This document shows positions 29,747 to 41,383 of a stretch of DNA of 64,000 bases, piece after piece (within the stretch, counting starts at the first letter, position 1; the number at the start of each line of letters is the position of its first letter). The notes below the pieces were generated by a model that was not told the DNA's origin, did not search any database, and saw only the letters and a list, made by a program, of their open reading frames with translations. The translations under genes were made by a program, and so were the position numbers. Where the stretch lies: assembly GCF_011397635.1 (NCBI RefSeq), contig NC_064762.1, forward strand, positions 17,993,979-18,057,978. Reading direction: 5' to 3'. Source of the stretch: Epinephelus fuscoguttatus. Taxonomy: Eukaryota > Chordata > Actinopteri > Perciformes > Serranidae.

Positions 29747-29773
29747 CATTATTATTATTATTATTATTATTAT
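29747..29773. repeat. (ATT)n microsatellite
   Basis: Nine trinucleotide units. Confidence 0.95.
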
Positions 29774-30189
29774 ACATATTATTATTACACTGCTAGCTAC
29801 TTTAACCAATACCAACTAATAAACAACACATACAAGACATTCCATGCACAACAATATATCATAAAGCATTCTTATAAGGCATTATAATGTGTACGACTAA
29901 TTAAAATGAAGACTCAAATTTGCTAAACAGTAAAAACAATAGTAAAGAGCAGAGTCACTTATGGTAAATATAGGGCGCAGCCATCTTTGCTTTAGTCAGT
30001 CTTTTGAAACTCCTAGTCCTCTGAGTTCGTATGAGACCACTGCTGGTAGAAAGTTAAGCACCAGACAGCATGCAAAGTTCATAGCACCATTAGTGATGAA
30101 GCTAAAGATCATCCACCTCGCTATCTATTCATCCACCCACCTATTATTTAATCTCTTTATTCATTTATTATATCTGTCTCGTGGGTTGG

Positions 30190-30480
30190 TTGTGGACAAA
30201 GCATATAGATGTAGATTTCAGGGGAGACATAGGGACACCTCCCCTTCATTATTACATGTGCATTAGTAGCAGAGGTCTTTGATTATGACAAAATTAAAGA
30301 CATTTGCAACATAAATTCATACAGAAATGGCACAAATCAGTGCATTCAAATTCAACAGAGAGCAGGAAATTAAGTGTTTGATGCTGAAAATGTTCTGGCC
30401 AACCCCCCATTTCATATGTGTCGCCCCTAATGTTCAAATGAAACCTATGCCCTTGACAAAGCATCTGCACAGTGCACGGT
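30190..30480 (+). repeat. interspersed repeat family Y, copy 3
   Basis: Contains GGAAATTAAGTGTTTGATGC and AAACCTATGCCCTTG, the inverted counterparts of words in 22487-22750, plus CATAGGGACACCTCCCC. Confidence 0.65.
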
Positions 30481-30485
30481 CAAAT

Positions 30486-30491
<6 letters not shown>

Positions 30492-30560
<69 letters not shown>
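30492..30560. repeat. compound (GT)n(GA)n microsatellite
   Basis: About 20 GT units followed by about 14 GA units. Confidence 0.96.
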
Positions 30561-30564
<4 letters not shown>

Positions 30565-33500
30565 GCTGGTCTCGTCACAGTAGACCTTTTGATGGTCTCA
30601 CTTTCAGTATCACATGTTTTCATGGTTGCCTGGCACCTATAAACAAGTACACGTCAAATGAGGCACATGAACCAGTGAATCAGAAATGTTTGCGTGACAT
30701 AAGTATTGGATTCATGGTAAATCCAATGTGCAGTAAGCACAAATTTACAACAGTCTGACAGAGAAAATCCAAACAAGAGCTATGATTGCATGTTGTTCTC
30801 ATGCAAAATCCACCGAGCATCTAATACAGCATATATCTTATAATAACTCAATCTGTATATGTAACATTAGAAGCTTATGCATGTGCAGTATTAAAGATTT
30901 GGAAATCTGAATTGAGTTGAAATAGTATATAATGGTTGAGATTTAATACAACAATTTGCTTATAGCTAAAAAGTATAAAGATTTTAAAGATAAAAGTCAT
31001 TGTAAATTTCTTTTTATATGTTTATATTTTCTATCATGTCATGTCCCACTGACTGCATGGGTTTGTTTCAACACCTCATAACAAGTGTATTCAGTTCTGC
31101 TAAGCACTGTCCTGCTGATGTGTCCATGAGTCAGCTCCTCCAGCTCCAGGGGTGCTGGCGTGTAGGTGACCCCGACCTCGAAACGTGGCGTCTCCCTCAG
31201 TTAACGACATGAAATGAGGCACAGTCTAACCACTGCCAGCTGGGAGGCCACTGGGCAAAAATAGTATAAGGGTGACCTCTGCTGTGTGTTAGTGGCCACT
31301 GCATGATACTGTCAAAAATATATAAGAGAGTGTAGTTTGGTCTGATATGATGATTTTGGTCATTTTTTGCGTGTTAATTCATTCTAAAATGGACACAATT
31401 GCATGAGAGTAATACAAAATTAATGACTACATTTGGGATGAAAATTATATTTTAGTGGGATGAACTCATCTTTGGTCTTTTCGACAAATATTAAAACAAA
31501 ATACCTATTTAGAACACTGAGTGTACCTGCTCAACAAGCTATTACAAAGAAATGGCCTCGGTCAATAGAGAACTGACATGATATCATTCATGAAATCTTT
31601 GTAATGGAAAGAATTACTTGCTCAATGAGGCTTCAGGAAATTAAATTTGAGGAAATTTGGAGGAATATAACAATGTTCATTTCCCCAAATCACCTTTCTG
31701 TTTAAATTTATTTGACTCTTTAATATTCTTGTTTTTATTTACTTAAAAAAATACCACACATGTTCTTTGTTTAACTACAACATTGTCCAAAAAAGAAAAG
31801 GTTCACTCTTACTAAAGAGGACTGTGTGACTGTTGTTGTGAAACCAAATACAGGAGAAAAAAAATCCAAAAAAGGACACTAGTACCTTTAAAACTAACTG
31901 CCATGCCTTTCATAACTTCCCTGCCACTTACAGAGAAGTTGCGTCTCAGCTATTTCAGGGTTTTGGTTTAATTTATAGGTGATATAGATGTTGCAGATTC
32001 AACCCTAGAATGCTATATTTAAAATGGATTGCACAAAAATTACCAATCTCTTTTACAAATGTAATTTTACTGGTCAGATTTGTGTAAGAGACTATTCTTT
32101 ACTTGTCAGAGTTAGGCTATTAGATTTTTTAAAAATTATCCTTTGATGTTTGAAAGTTAAAAGACGAAATCCTGAAGTAATAAAAAAGCCTCAGCGTTTC
32201 ACTCTTGTCCTGCATGCTGGTTATTAGTGCAAACTGTTTTTATTAGGCCAAATTTTACAGATTTTAGACAAAGACAGTGATTTTGTATATAAAATATCGC
32301 TATTTTAAGCTCAGATTTGGTCATGTTTTTTTCCAGATAGAGGCCTTCGTTGCACATGATGTGTCCAAAGATGGTCAGAAATTTGAAAATCCAATTATAA
32401 ATTTCTGCTTTTTACAGTTTCTGACTGAGATAAATTGTGTAATTTTAGCAATGTTTTTAAAGAAAAATCTTTAAAAAATCTGTGGTTAAATAAATACAAA
32501 ATACTCCCATTTAAAGTTAAATGTCCCTGCATTTAACCAAACGAAAAAACTCCAAGTTTAAGCCAAACTATAAGTGCTCAAAAAATTGTTTGACAAATTA
32601 TTTGCTGCCCTTTTTGCACCATCCACTTCCCCCTTATAAGTTACGAACAGTCCCTCACTCATTTTCATGATATAAAAATAAAATTTCTAACTATTGAAAA
32701 TATTAGTGCATTATAATTAAAAGGACCTAAAGATTAATTTGTGGGTAAACAGGCCTACTTTATCACATTTTTTCTTCTACTGTTCAAAACTTAACTTCCA
32801 GACTTTACATTCTTTAATATTAAAAAGAGATGCCTAACTATCTACACAACTACATTTCTATATTTGTTTTTACTTATGTTTACTGTGCTTGTTGTTTTTC
32901 ATGCCCATATCAACCGCTGTAGTGATGATGATGAATGTAAATAGTTTTGTTTTGGTCAATAAAGTTTTGAAGAGAAAAAAAAGGAGGCTGGGTGACAAGG
33001 ATTGTAGTTAGCTATCATAAGCAGTTTCTCAACAGAGGTAACAACAGTAACAGCGAGTGGTATTTATATTTAACAACTACATGTATCTTATCGTTTATTT
33101 TCCTGCCAACACACCGATCAGGTGAGAAGCTACTCTCGTGCTAACACATTATCATGCTAAGTTAGCTTGTTGTGAACTTCCGAGCAGCTAGCTGTTGTTA
33201 GCCACCATTAGCCGGCGGCCAGTTAAGCTAGCTCTCCATTGTTACAAAAACAAGTTGATTTAATAGCGAAAGAAAAGCTGACAGCAAACCGGCTGGCAGT
33301 ACAGGGGTTTATTAAAATTAATGTACACGGCGTTTACAGCTTCTTTTGTTATCGTCTGCTCCTGTGTGTTGTAAGTAAACTTTATCTGTCAGGGACATTA
33401 ACAAGCTACAGTAACGTTACTGTGTGCTCCTGGGAGGAAGAAGCCTCAGTTGACATCTGTGTATGCGACTTATTTGAGCTTCAACCACCCTGATCAACTG

Positions 33501-34495
33501 ATTTAATCAAAGCCGGCATGACTTATTCACCACAGTTAAGGATTTAGCTATGATAACATGAATGATGTAATGGCTTAGGGACTAGTTAGATGATGCAACC
33601 TGCAGCTATAAATCCATTCAGGGACTGTGAAGTGACAGATCAGCTAATGTTATTCCTTTTTCAGTTGTGCATGTACATACTGCTCAGTAAAGTGGTTTTA
33701 TAAATAGACACACAGAGATACTGTGTTTACTTTAGCAGCGGCATCATAGAGGAGCATCTCAGTTGCAGAACATGAACTTTCTTAGTACTCTGTCTGCACA
33801 TTTAATCATCAAAACACAACAGCAACCTTGTTTGATGGACTGAAAGAAATGCATAAGTATCCTCTCTGTCTGTTCATGTCCTTTGGGTACACTTCACCTT
33901 TGTGGTTTAGGTGTTCTAATTAATAGTATATGACATGCATTATACACTTGTCTTGATAGTACTCCTCATACTGTGCCACTTTATACTAACTATAGGAAAC
34001 TATACAATTTGTACACAATCAGATGTCAAACTGCATTTTTGGCATCATCACACTGTAAAATTAACTTCACAGAGAAAGCAAGATGTCTTTGCGAGCATGT
34101 AATATGGTTGTTTTGTGTTCCAGGGTCTCTCTGGAGCTCTCCTCCTGATGTAAGAAAGCAAAGGATTTGACCTCCTTGATATCTCTCTGGGAAGCTTCCT
34201 AATAAGGTATTTGTATGAGACAGCCGTTTAGGTGCACCACGTGACTGCAGTTGACCTCCCTAAACAAGTGGGGGAGCTGTTTTACAGTGGCTGTGCAGGC
34301 TCTGGACATGGCAAGAGACCAGTGACAGCAGCACCTCAGTTTAGGTTTGCTTAGTCATTCAGATTGTTTGGTAGTCCTGCGCCAAGGACTGTCAGGAATG
34401 TCTTCTCATGAGAAGGCTGTTACGTCACCATGTCAGTGTTGAATCACTTCTACCATAAATGATAAAAGATTATTGTTACATCAATTCCACATGTT

Positions 34496-34525
34496 AAGAT
34501 AAGATAAGATAAGATAAGATAAGAT
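34496..34525. repeat. (AAGAT)n pentanucleotide microsatellite
   Basis: Six perfect AAGAT units. Confidence 0.95.
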
Positions 34526-35266
34526 CTGACTGTTAAATACTCATCACTGTGATGTCATTTAGTCTTTTTCTTTTTGAGCTCTGAAATATGTGCTTGTTTT
34601 TTTAAACATAATGGATACTCTGCAACCTAGAAATTTAGACATTCTTTCCCATCATGCACCTCAACAGGACAGCTTGTGGTATAAGATGAATATTAATCTT
34701 GCATGTTATTTTTGTCCCCCATCACTCCCTCTGCATTGTTATCAGATCTAGTTTTTGGTTGGGGCGAGCCTTGAGAAGTTTTGGAGCTTTCTTCCTGTTT
34801 GTGAAAAAAGATATACAGCTTTGGGGCAATAATCTCACCAAGTACAGTGATATCTGGTGGTGTGCATAAATTACAGCGGCCATTTACAACCTGGCCAAAG
34901 CTGTAATTTCAGAGTTTAAATCTTGTACTTGCTAGGCCTAGGCCAAAACATTTGATTATTGGGATATTCATTCTTTAGGTAGGTATTCAGTTTGCAGTTT
35001 TTCTGTTTGTAGAACTGCAGAAAGTAAGTTGATTCAGTCAGCCCCTGCCTCGCTCTTCCTCTCAGTCTCTCTGTTTATCAGCTCCGCTATGCGCCCGGGA
35101 CAGTTGGTGAGAGTCTGCCCGTAAACACACAGTGACAGGGCTAACTGTCATCATCACACAGCTAAACATTACCAAACAGTTAATAACGGGTTCAACAGTA
35201 GAGTTAAGGCATCTCGGTGATGATGTGAGTTTATTAGGACCGTTTAAGGCTTAGTGTTGGATGTTA

Positions 35267-35294
35267 GCTGCTGCTGCTGCTGCTGCTGCTGCTG
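35267..35294. repeat. (CTG)n trinucleotide repeat upstream of fbxo30
   Basis: About nine perfect GCT units, 300 bp before the fbxo30 start codon. It is in presumed 5' UTR or intron. Confidence 0.95.
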
Positions 35295-35590
35295 TGTTAG
35301 TTTGTGCTTACTGGACATATGCTTAAATGACTATTCACTGGGAGGAGAACTTTGAATATTCTCCGTTACCACTACTGCTACGTGTAAAGCTCCAGAGACA
35401 CAAATAAAGGTATTCGAGATAGCCTTAGTATGTGCACATCAAAAGTCTAAGAACACTTCTCATTTTTGTTTTGTCTTGTCTTATCTCATCTTCATTACTC
35501 TCACATTATTTGCTCTTTCTGCTTATTTGACAGGTCGGTTGATTTTCTCACAAGTCACCCTCAGAAGCTCTGCAACCCCGAGGTCTGAAG

Positions 35591-38067
35591 ATGGAGGAGG
35601 ACCATGCTCACTGTGTGTCCTGTGTTAATCAGAGATGCACAGTCAGACCTCAGCCAGGCATTTCCTGTGATCTTATCAGCTGTCCTCTGGTGTGTGGGGC
35701 TGTATTTCACTCCTGCAAAACTGATGAGCACCACCTTATGTGCCCACTGTTGAGGGTCCCATGTTTAAACAGTGGCTACGGCTGCCCCGCCACCCTGGTG
35801 CGCAACCAGATGTACGCACACCTTGAAGTGTGTCCAGCTGGAGTTGTGTGCTGCACTATGGAGTGGAACAGATGGCCTGTTAGCTGCCTGGACTATACCT
35901 CCTATGAGAGCCTGAGCCGTGGGGTGGAGGAGGTGGAGCAGCTGGACATGGCGCTTGCTCTTCAGGACCAGCGTACACTACTTGAGTCCCTCAAGGTGAT
36001 CGCCATGGCACCAACTGCAGAAGGAGAGCCACTTCTTCCTGTCAGTAAGGCAAACAGCTTAACAGGCTCTGCTTTGCTTACACCTGCCCCAGAGGCCTCC
36101 ACCGTTATTGAGTCACCTTCACAGTCATCACCCTCATGTCAGCCACAACCTCCCCCACAAACCTCGACGAATGAGAGAATAGTCTCTGGAATTAATGGCT
36201 TGAAAGAGGAGCACTTCGGTAAACTCTATGAGGCCACAGTGGAGACTGCAAGAAGCTTAGCTGCTGCTTTGGACTTTGTTAGCAGCACAGACTGTGTGAA
36301 CGGAGGAGCTGCTATGAAGAGGAGTAGATTGAGCAGCGATGGAGATATTAAAAATGGACTGGAAGACAAAACACCTGCTGATGGTTTAAATAAAAAAGAG
36401 ATTGAGGAGCAAAGTGTTTGTTCTAGGTGTTTGAGAGAGAAAGAAACAGATCCAAAGATTTTAAACACAATCAATGGACCACTGTCAGGAGAGGTGGTGC
36501 CCTGTCTGGAGACAGCCTGTCCTGCTGAGGTGAAAGATGACATGAGTGCTGTGGTTTCTCAGGAGCCAGACACCCCTCCAATGGCATCTCCAGTTCATGT
36601 CAGCCAGGGTGTGGCACAGAGGGCTGGTCATGTGGTCCTGGAAGATAGGGGGCTAGTTCTTCTAGAAAACCACGGGCCTGAGCGAAAGTTTCACAACTAC
36701 CAGTTTTTCAGGGGCCAATGTTCGTTACCTAATGGACGGATAGGTTTCATCCCAGGCAGGTCACTGTATAGACTACGACCCAAAATGGAGGACAAGTCAG
36801 TAGATACCTCGGACCTGGAGCAGGATGACGACCCCATGGGACTGGGAGAAATTGATCTGATCACAGCAGCACTGCTCTTCTGCTTAGAGGAGTCCAGAGA
36901 GTGTAGAAGAATCTCTGACACAGTCTATGTCGATGGCTACCGTGTCGACTTTGGCACACAGACTTTCACGTTCCCTGCAGCAATCTTGGTAACCAACACA
37001 AGAGTGGGTGACATTGCCTCTGCATCTGCTTGTGACCATGCCGCCCCCCAGCTCTCCTATCCTAGCCCTTTCCGCACACTCCGCCTCGGCCTTGTCCTGG
37101 AAGCTCTGGAGGTCGAGGCAGTCCCACATAACCGCTACCTCCCTCCCAACCCCCGCTACCAGCACATGTTCCCCTTCGTCTGTGGTCAGTCATTGCGCCG
37201 GGACCAGTTTTCCTCTCACTTCACAAATGTCCATGGTGACATTCACGCTGGTCTCAATGGTTGGATGGAGCACCGCTGCCCGCTGGCATATTACGGCTGC
37301 ACATTTTCACAGCGGAGGTTTTACCCATCCATCAAGGGGGCCAAAGTGGTTCATGACAGGCACCTCAGGTCCTTCGGGGTGCAGCCATGCCCAGGGGTGA
37401 AACTTCCAGGTGACTTGAAGTCTGACCAATTTAGTGGGCTTCCCATTGAGATATTGTGGCACATAGCTGGGTTCCTGGACAGTTTCAGCCTGTGCCAGCT
37501 ATCACTGGTGTCACGGACTATGAGGGAGCTGTGCGCCAGTCTCCTCCAGACCAGGGGCATCGTGGAGCTGCAGTGGGAGCGAAGACCACGTCCTGGTGCC
37601 CCTGGGACTATGTCATGGCAGATCAAGAATAAAGTGAGTAAAGAAACTGAGTTGTAAAGCTGTGAACCACTGAATGTCAGTGTTTAAAATGTATGTTTTA
37701 ATGATGCTGGAAGGATATTTAAGGATTTGTGGCTGCTGTAACAAAAGCGGGGTGTGTAGCTTCACACAAGGATTTTATGGAAATTGCATTATCAAATAAA
37801 CAGGAGCCCTTCTTAAAGTTTTGACATGCAGCGCCCTCCTTATTCCAGTATCTTTTTTATTTTCTCCTGCAGGTGTGGAGATTCAGCACTGCCTTCAGCC
37901 CCGTGTCGTCGTGGGGTTTCACTGATCTCCCCAGCATGTCAGACCATCTTAAGAAGTGCCACTTCAACGTAGTGGAGCACAAGACAGAGCCTGTACCCCT
38001 TCCTGCCATGTGCACCGCACGAGAGGGACAGTCACTGCGTCGCGTGCTGCGTCACGTGAACACCTGA
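35591..38067 (+). CDS. fbxo30: fbxo30, F-box only protein 30
   Basis: Substrate receptor of an SCF (SKP1-CUL1-F-box) ubiquitin ligase. In mammals it is linked to muscle wasting and to turnover of the kinesin Eg5. The exons 35591-37633 and 37873-38067 are joined in phase 0 with GTGAGT and CTCCTGCAG signals, giving 745 residues, which equals the human length as I recall it. The N-terminal 110 residues hold a Cys/His-rich TRAF-type zinc finger (CVSCVNQRC, CPLVCGAVFH, GYGCPATL). A long low-complexity middle follows, and the F-box (LPIEILWHIAGFLDSF, about 616-660) lies near the C-terminus. The last exon ends in the conserved SMSDHLKKCHFNVVE block. The acceptor at 35533 precedes a 57-base leader, so upstream exons are untranslated. 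Confidence 0.96.
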
Positions 38068-38155
38068 CCCAACAAGGCTGACCTCTCGTAGCTGGCTGCA
38101 CGAGTGTCACTGTGGCGTCACGTGGATGTTGCAACTACAAAGTGTCTGTCTCGAA

Positions 38156-38161
38156 AATAAA
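38156..38161 (+). terminator. polyadenylation signal of fbxo30
   Basis: AATAAA lies 89 bases after the fbxo30 stop codon. Another AATAAA near 38690 could serve a longer 3' UTR. Confidence 0.5.
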
Positions 38162-38169
38162 TAACTCTT

Positions 38170-39110
38170 CCTGTATTACACTAGATTATCAAGAAGCCTT
38201 AATGAAATAACTCCTTACCTGCCACATTAAGGTCTGTTGTTGTGAGTGTCTCTATGTGGAGAAAAAGAAACATTAAGCATTTAGCTTTGCATGGATTTGT
38301 GCTGAAAGTGCACCCTTATTCTGGTAAGATAAATATATTTTCTTGAAGACAAATATGCACAATAGGTTTATATTATTATATATATATTATACTGATAAAT
38401 GATTTCACTATTATGCCTTTCACTAGTAGCCATGGGGAAAAAGCAGATTGTTGGTTATATTGCATTATTTCTGTGTGACAGAAGTTTTGCCGGCACTTTA
38501 CACAAGATTTGCTAATCCCTCCTACAGAGTGTTGATCTGTGACCCTAAATAATGAAAGTCTTTACGATCACTAAAGCAGGTGTCAACCCGGTGCAAGTCT
38601 GTTGTCTGGGTTTGCAGGATGTCAGGACGAGTCAAACAGATTGACGTATTATGAGGATAGTCCAATAATGCATGTAATTTGCTACCATTTAATAAAGTCT
38701 TTTCAGCCTTTTATGTATTTGTTTGCCTTTAAAGCTCTCCTGAGGTATTCTATATAAAGTTCCATAGTTGTTTTTATCCAGAGGTGTCTAGATCAAATGA
38801 AAATAACATTTAAAATGCGACTGTTTTCCTACTGAATGACAAAGAGGCTGTTTTATTCTGGGTTCCTGCCTCCCCCCTCAGCCTGTTACACTTTACCTGC
38901 TCTCTAGGGGAGATAGGGAGTTGTCTGATGTCACATGGACCCCGAAACATGCTGTATCGTTATGAAAAAACAACAAACGCTCTCTGGTGCCCACTCAACT
39001 ACCACGACGCTACTGAGAGTCTAGGGCACCAAATGTGCTAGGGGTTGCCACTGTGTTCACACGTCATATTGTTTCCCCAAAGCTTGTTTAAAGTTTGCTG
39101 CTTAACATTT
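38170..39110. other. 3' UTR or intergenic, no gene
   Basis: AT-rich with no coding frame. The proximal part may belong to a longer fbxo30 3' UTR. Confidence 0.4.
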
Positions 39111-39119
39111 GTAGAAGCC

Positions 39120-39560
39120 TGTAGATTACCGGGAGAACATAGTGTGGTCAGACGAGATGAAAATCCCAATTTTTCTACAAACATGATGACGTCATGTTTG
39201 GAGGAGAAACGCCTTTGCATATGACCTTAAAATACCACACCCGCATTTTAGTTTGGAGTTGGTTGCATCATGGTAGGGAGCTGTTTCTCTTCTGATGGTA
39301 CCAGCAGAATCCCAATGGAGCCATGTATCAGGAATTTTCGAGAACAATCTGTTGCCATCCACCGGGTTGATGTGGATGAGAAGCAGCTGGAACTTCCAGC
39401 AGGTCAACAATCCAAAGCATAGAGCAAAGGAGACTCTCAACTGATTCCAGAGGAAGAAAATAAAGGTGTTTGAACGACCCAGTCAGTCATCAGACCTACA
39501 CCTGATAAAACATTTGTGGAAGAACTTGAATTTGAGAACTTTCCTAAATCACTCCTAAGC
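39120..39560 (+). pseudogene. dead Tc1/mariner transposase fragment
   Basis: The plus strand encodes decayed pieces of a Tc1 transposase in order: WSDEMKI near 39144, then ...QQVNNPKH near 39400, then SQSSDLHLIKHLW near 39490. The second catalytic aspartate is replaced (QQV for QQD) and the final NPIE motif reads HLIK. Frameshifts and stops occur between the pieces. It is unrelated to the intact Tc1 at 48.4 kb, being far more decayed. Confidence 0.8.
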
Positions 39561-39644
39561 TAGGACTCTGTTCTAAATTTATTTAGGCTACGTTAGGAGC
39601 TGTCCGAGAGTATTTTCAAAATGTTTGTGAATATGGCCCCAGAA

Positions 39645-39791
39645 TGATCAAATTAAACACTGGCTCTTGATAGGGCCAATTGTGTCTTTGCATCGACCAC
39701 CATAGTTCTCCTGCAGGCTTGGCACATGGAAGAAGTTTCAGTTCTGCAACCTCACCACTAGATGCCACTAAATCCTACACACTGGACCTTT
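39645..39791 (-). repeat. end of a small fish MITE (family of 41741-42559)
   Basis: CACTAAATCCTACACACTGGACC at 39768-39791 is the terminal repeat of the same family as the outer element in LOX-A intron 1. The other terminus was not found here. Confidence 0.65.
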
Positions 39792-39799
39792 CAGAAAGC

Positions 39800-41361
39800 A
39801 TCATATGCAATAAAGATACAGAAAAAACATGATATAAGCTATCTGATGAAGACAGTGAACATAATATTTTCAAAAACAAGAAAAACATATTATACTCATG
39901 GGTTAATAAGAGACCGTTTACCAACTTCATAGTGGCCCAGATCCAGTTATGCAGATTAGAATGCAACTATGTAAATTATAACCACTCCAGGAGGATCTAA
40001 CTCCATCAGCCTTGAACCATAAAAAACACCATCACATTGTCAGTGAGCAAGTCTCTAAAAAAAGCTGAGTCAGTCTGAGTCAGTCTGAGTTTATCCACCA
40101 CTTTAAAATAACACACGACACAGATTACTCAACAAATTTGCAGAGTTGGCACAGAAACTAACTGCTACAAGCCTAAAGTTTATCCTGATAATCTAAATCT
40201 TTTATATCAAAATCAATTTGTTTTTAATCTTTCTGAAAACAGCACTTCCCAGGAAAAAGGACAATGTAAAACAAAAAAACTCAGACAGCACATTGAACAA
40301 ATCCACTGTTCTTCTTCCAGACTAACATACCGTCCAGTTTTAGCATCAAGTTGTAAAAGTAAAAGGTATTTGCCTCTGATATAAATTCTATACAACATTA
40401 TTCTCAGCACCATATTCCTGTATTATCATCCTTAATTTACCAGCCAACTGTTGCAATGTGAACTAATATAGATCATCTGAACAGAAGTTGATCTTTTAAT
40501 TTAAAAAACATGGATGTTTCACACACATCTTCCCCCCGGCAGCACAGAAGATCTTTACAATCAGCACAGTTTCAAGATTAGAGTCACCAATTCAGTATTC
40601 GATCAAATGTCTCAGTGAATTTGCCATCACTTCACAGTTTTATTCTATTGAATAAATATGAAATTTTGTCATAATTAGTCTATTAATTCTGGCAAAAACA
40701 TGTTTTGTGAGGTCACAGTGACCTTGATATACAACCACCAAATTCTAATTAGTTCATCGTTAAGTCCAAGTCAACAGTTGTGCCAAATTTAAATGAAAAA
40801 TAAAATAAAATAAAAATTAGAATTAATTAATTAAAATAAATTCAATTGAAATAAAATAGATTAAATTTAAATTAAAATGTGATCATTTGACTGTAATCAC
40901 TCAATCTATCATCATCATAACTTTTTCAAATTGTATTGTGGGTATTAAAACAAATCTTGAATCTTAAATATTTTGGGGGACTGAGACAAGATCTTAACAG
41001 TTTGGAACACTGATAAATGGCACTTATTCTTAATTGTGATGATAAAAGCAAAAATACATCATTACTGTTTTGACACATTAAGGCCAAAATCTTACCCTGG
41101 TTCCCCAGATGGACTGAGGTCTGAGTATTCATGTCATCAGGGAATGTGCAACACCTGTGATTTCTGTTCAGCTGCGCATGTGTTGTTGAGATTCATGCTG
41201 CACAGTGGTTCAGATTAAAGGTGTGCTCTCTGCATGGAGCTTCAGCTGTTCACCAAAAGTAGAAACTTCACAATGTTTGTGCATGTTTGATGCCATCATA
41301 TGTGACCGCTTCAGGGTGGAACAAACCTATTTACTGTGTGTAATCAGTGTTTTCTTTGCAG
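39800..41361. other. intergenic upstream of LOX-A
   Basis: No gene seen. An AT-rich simple stretch lies at 40795-40880. A LOX-A untranslated exon must lie somewhere upstream, because 41361 ends a TTTCTTTGCAG acceptor; its position is undetermined. Confidence 0.4.
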
Positions 41362-41383
41362 TTGTTGTAGCTGGCCAGGCACT

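Larger units (their letters stand above)
28000..32995. other. intergenic, mostly featureless
   Basis: No supportable gene. It contains simple repeats and repeat Y at 30190-30480. A retroposed-looking tail at about 32890-32982 reads TCAATAAAGTTTTGAAGAG and then an A run. Confidence 0.45.
32996..35533 (+). other. upstream region of fbxo30, 5' UTR exon not fixed
   Basis: An untranslated first exon must lie here, because the main coding exon starts at an acceptor. One candidate donor is GTAAGT at 33371, after a stretch with repeated TAGCTA words. Other GT sites near 35222 cannot be excluded. No separate gene was seen. Confidence 0.35.

Noticed and set aside
32890-32985. Retroposon tail with AATAAA and A-run
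   Set aside because: Suggestive of a LINE or processed transcript end, but no coding body is recognisable upstream.
37634-37657. Open frame ending fbxo30 at VSKETEL
   Set aside because: The residues after NK come from the intron; a GTGAGT donor and the conserved last exon at 37873 give the true end.
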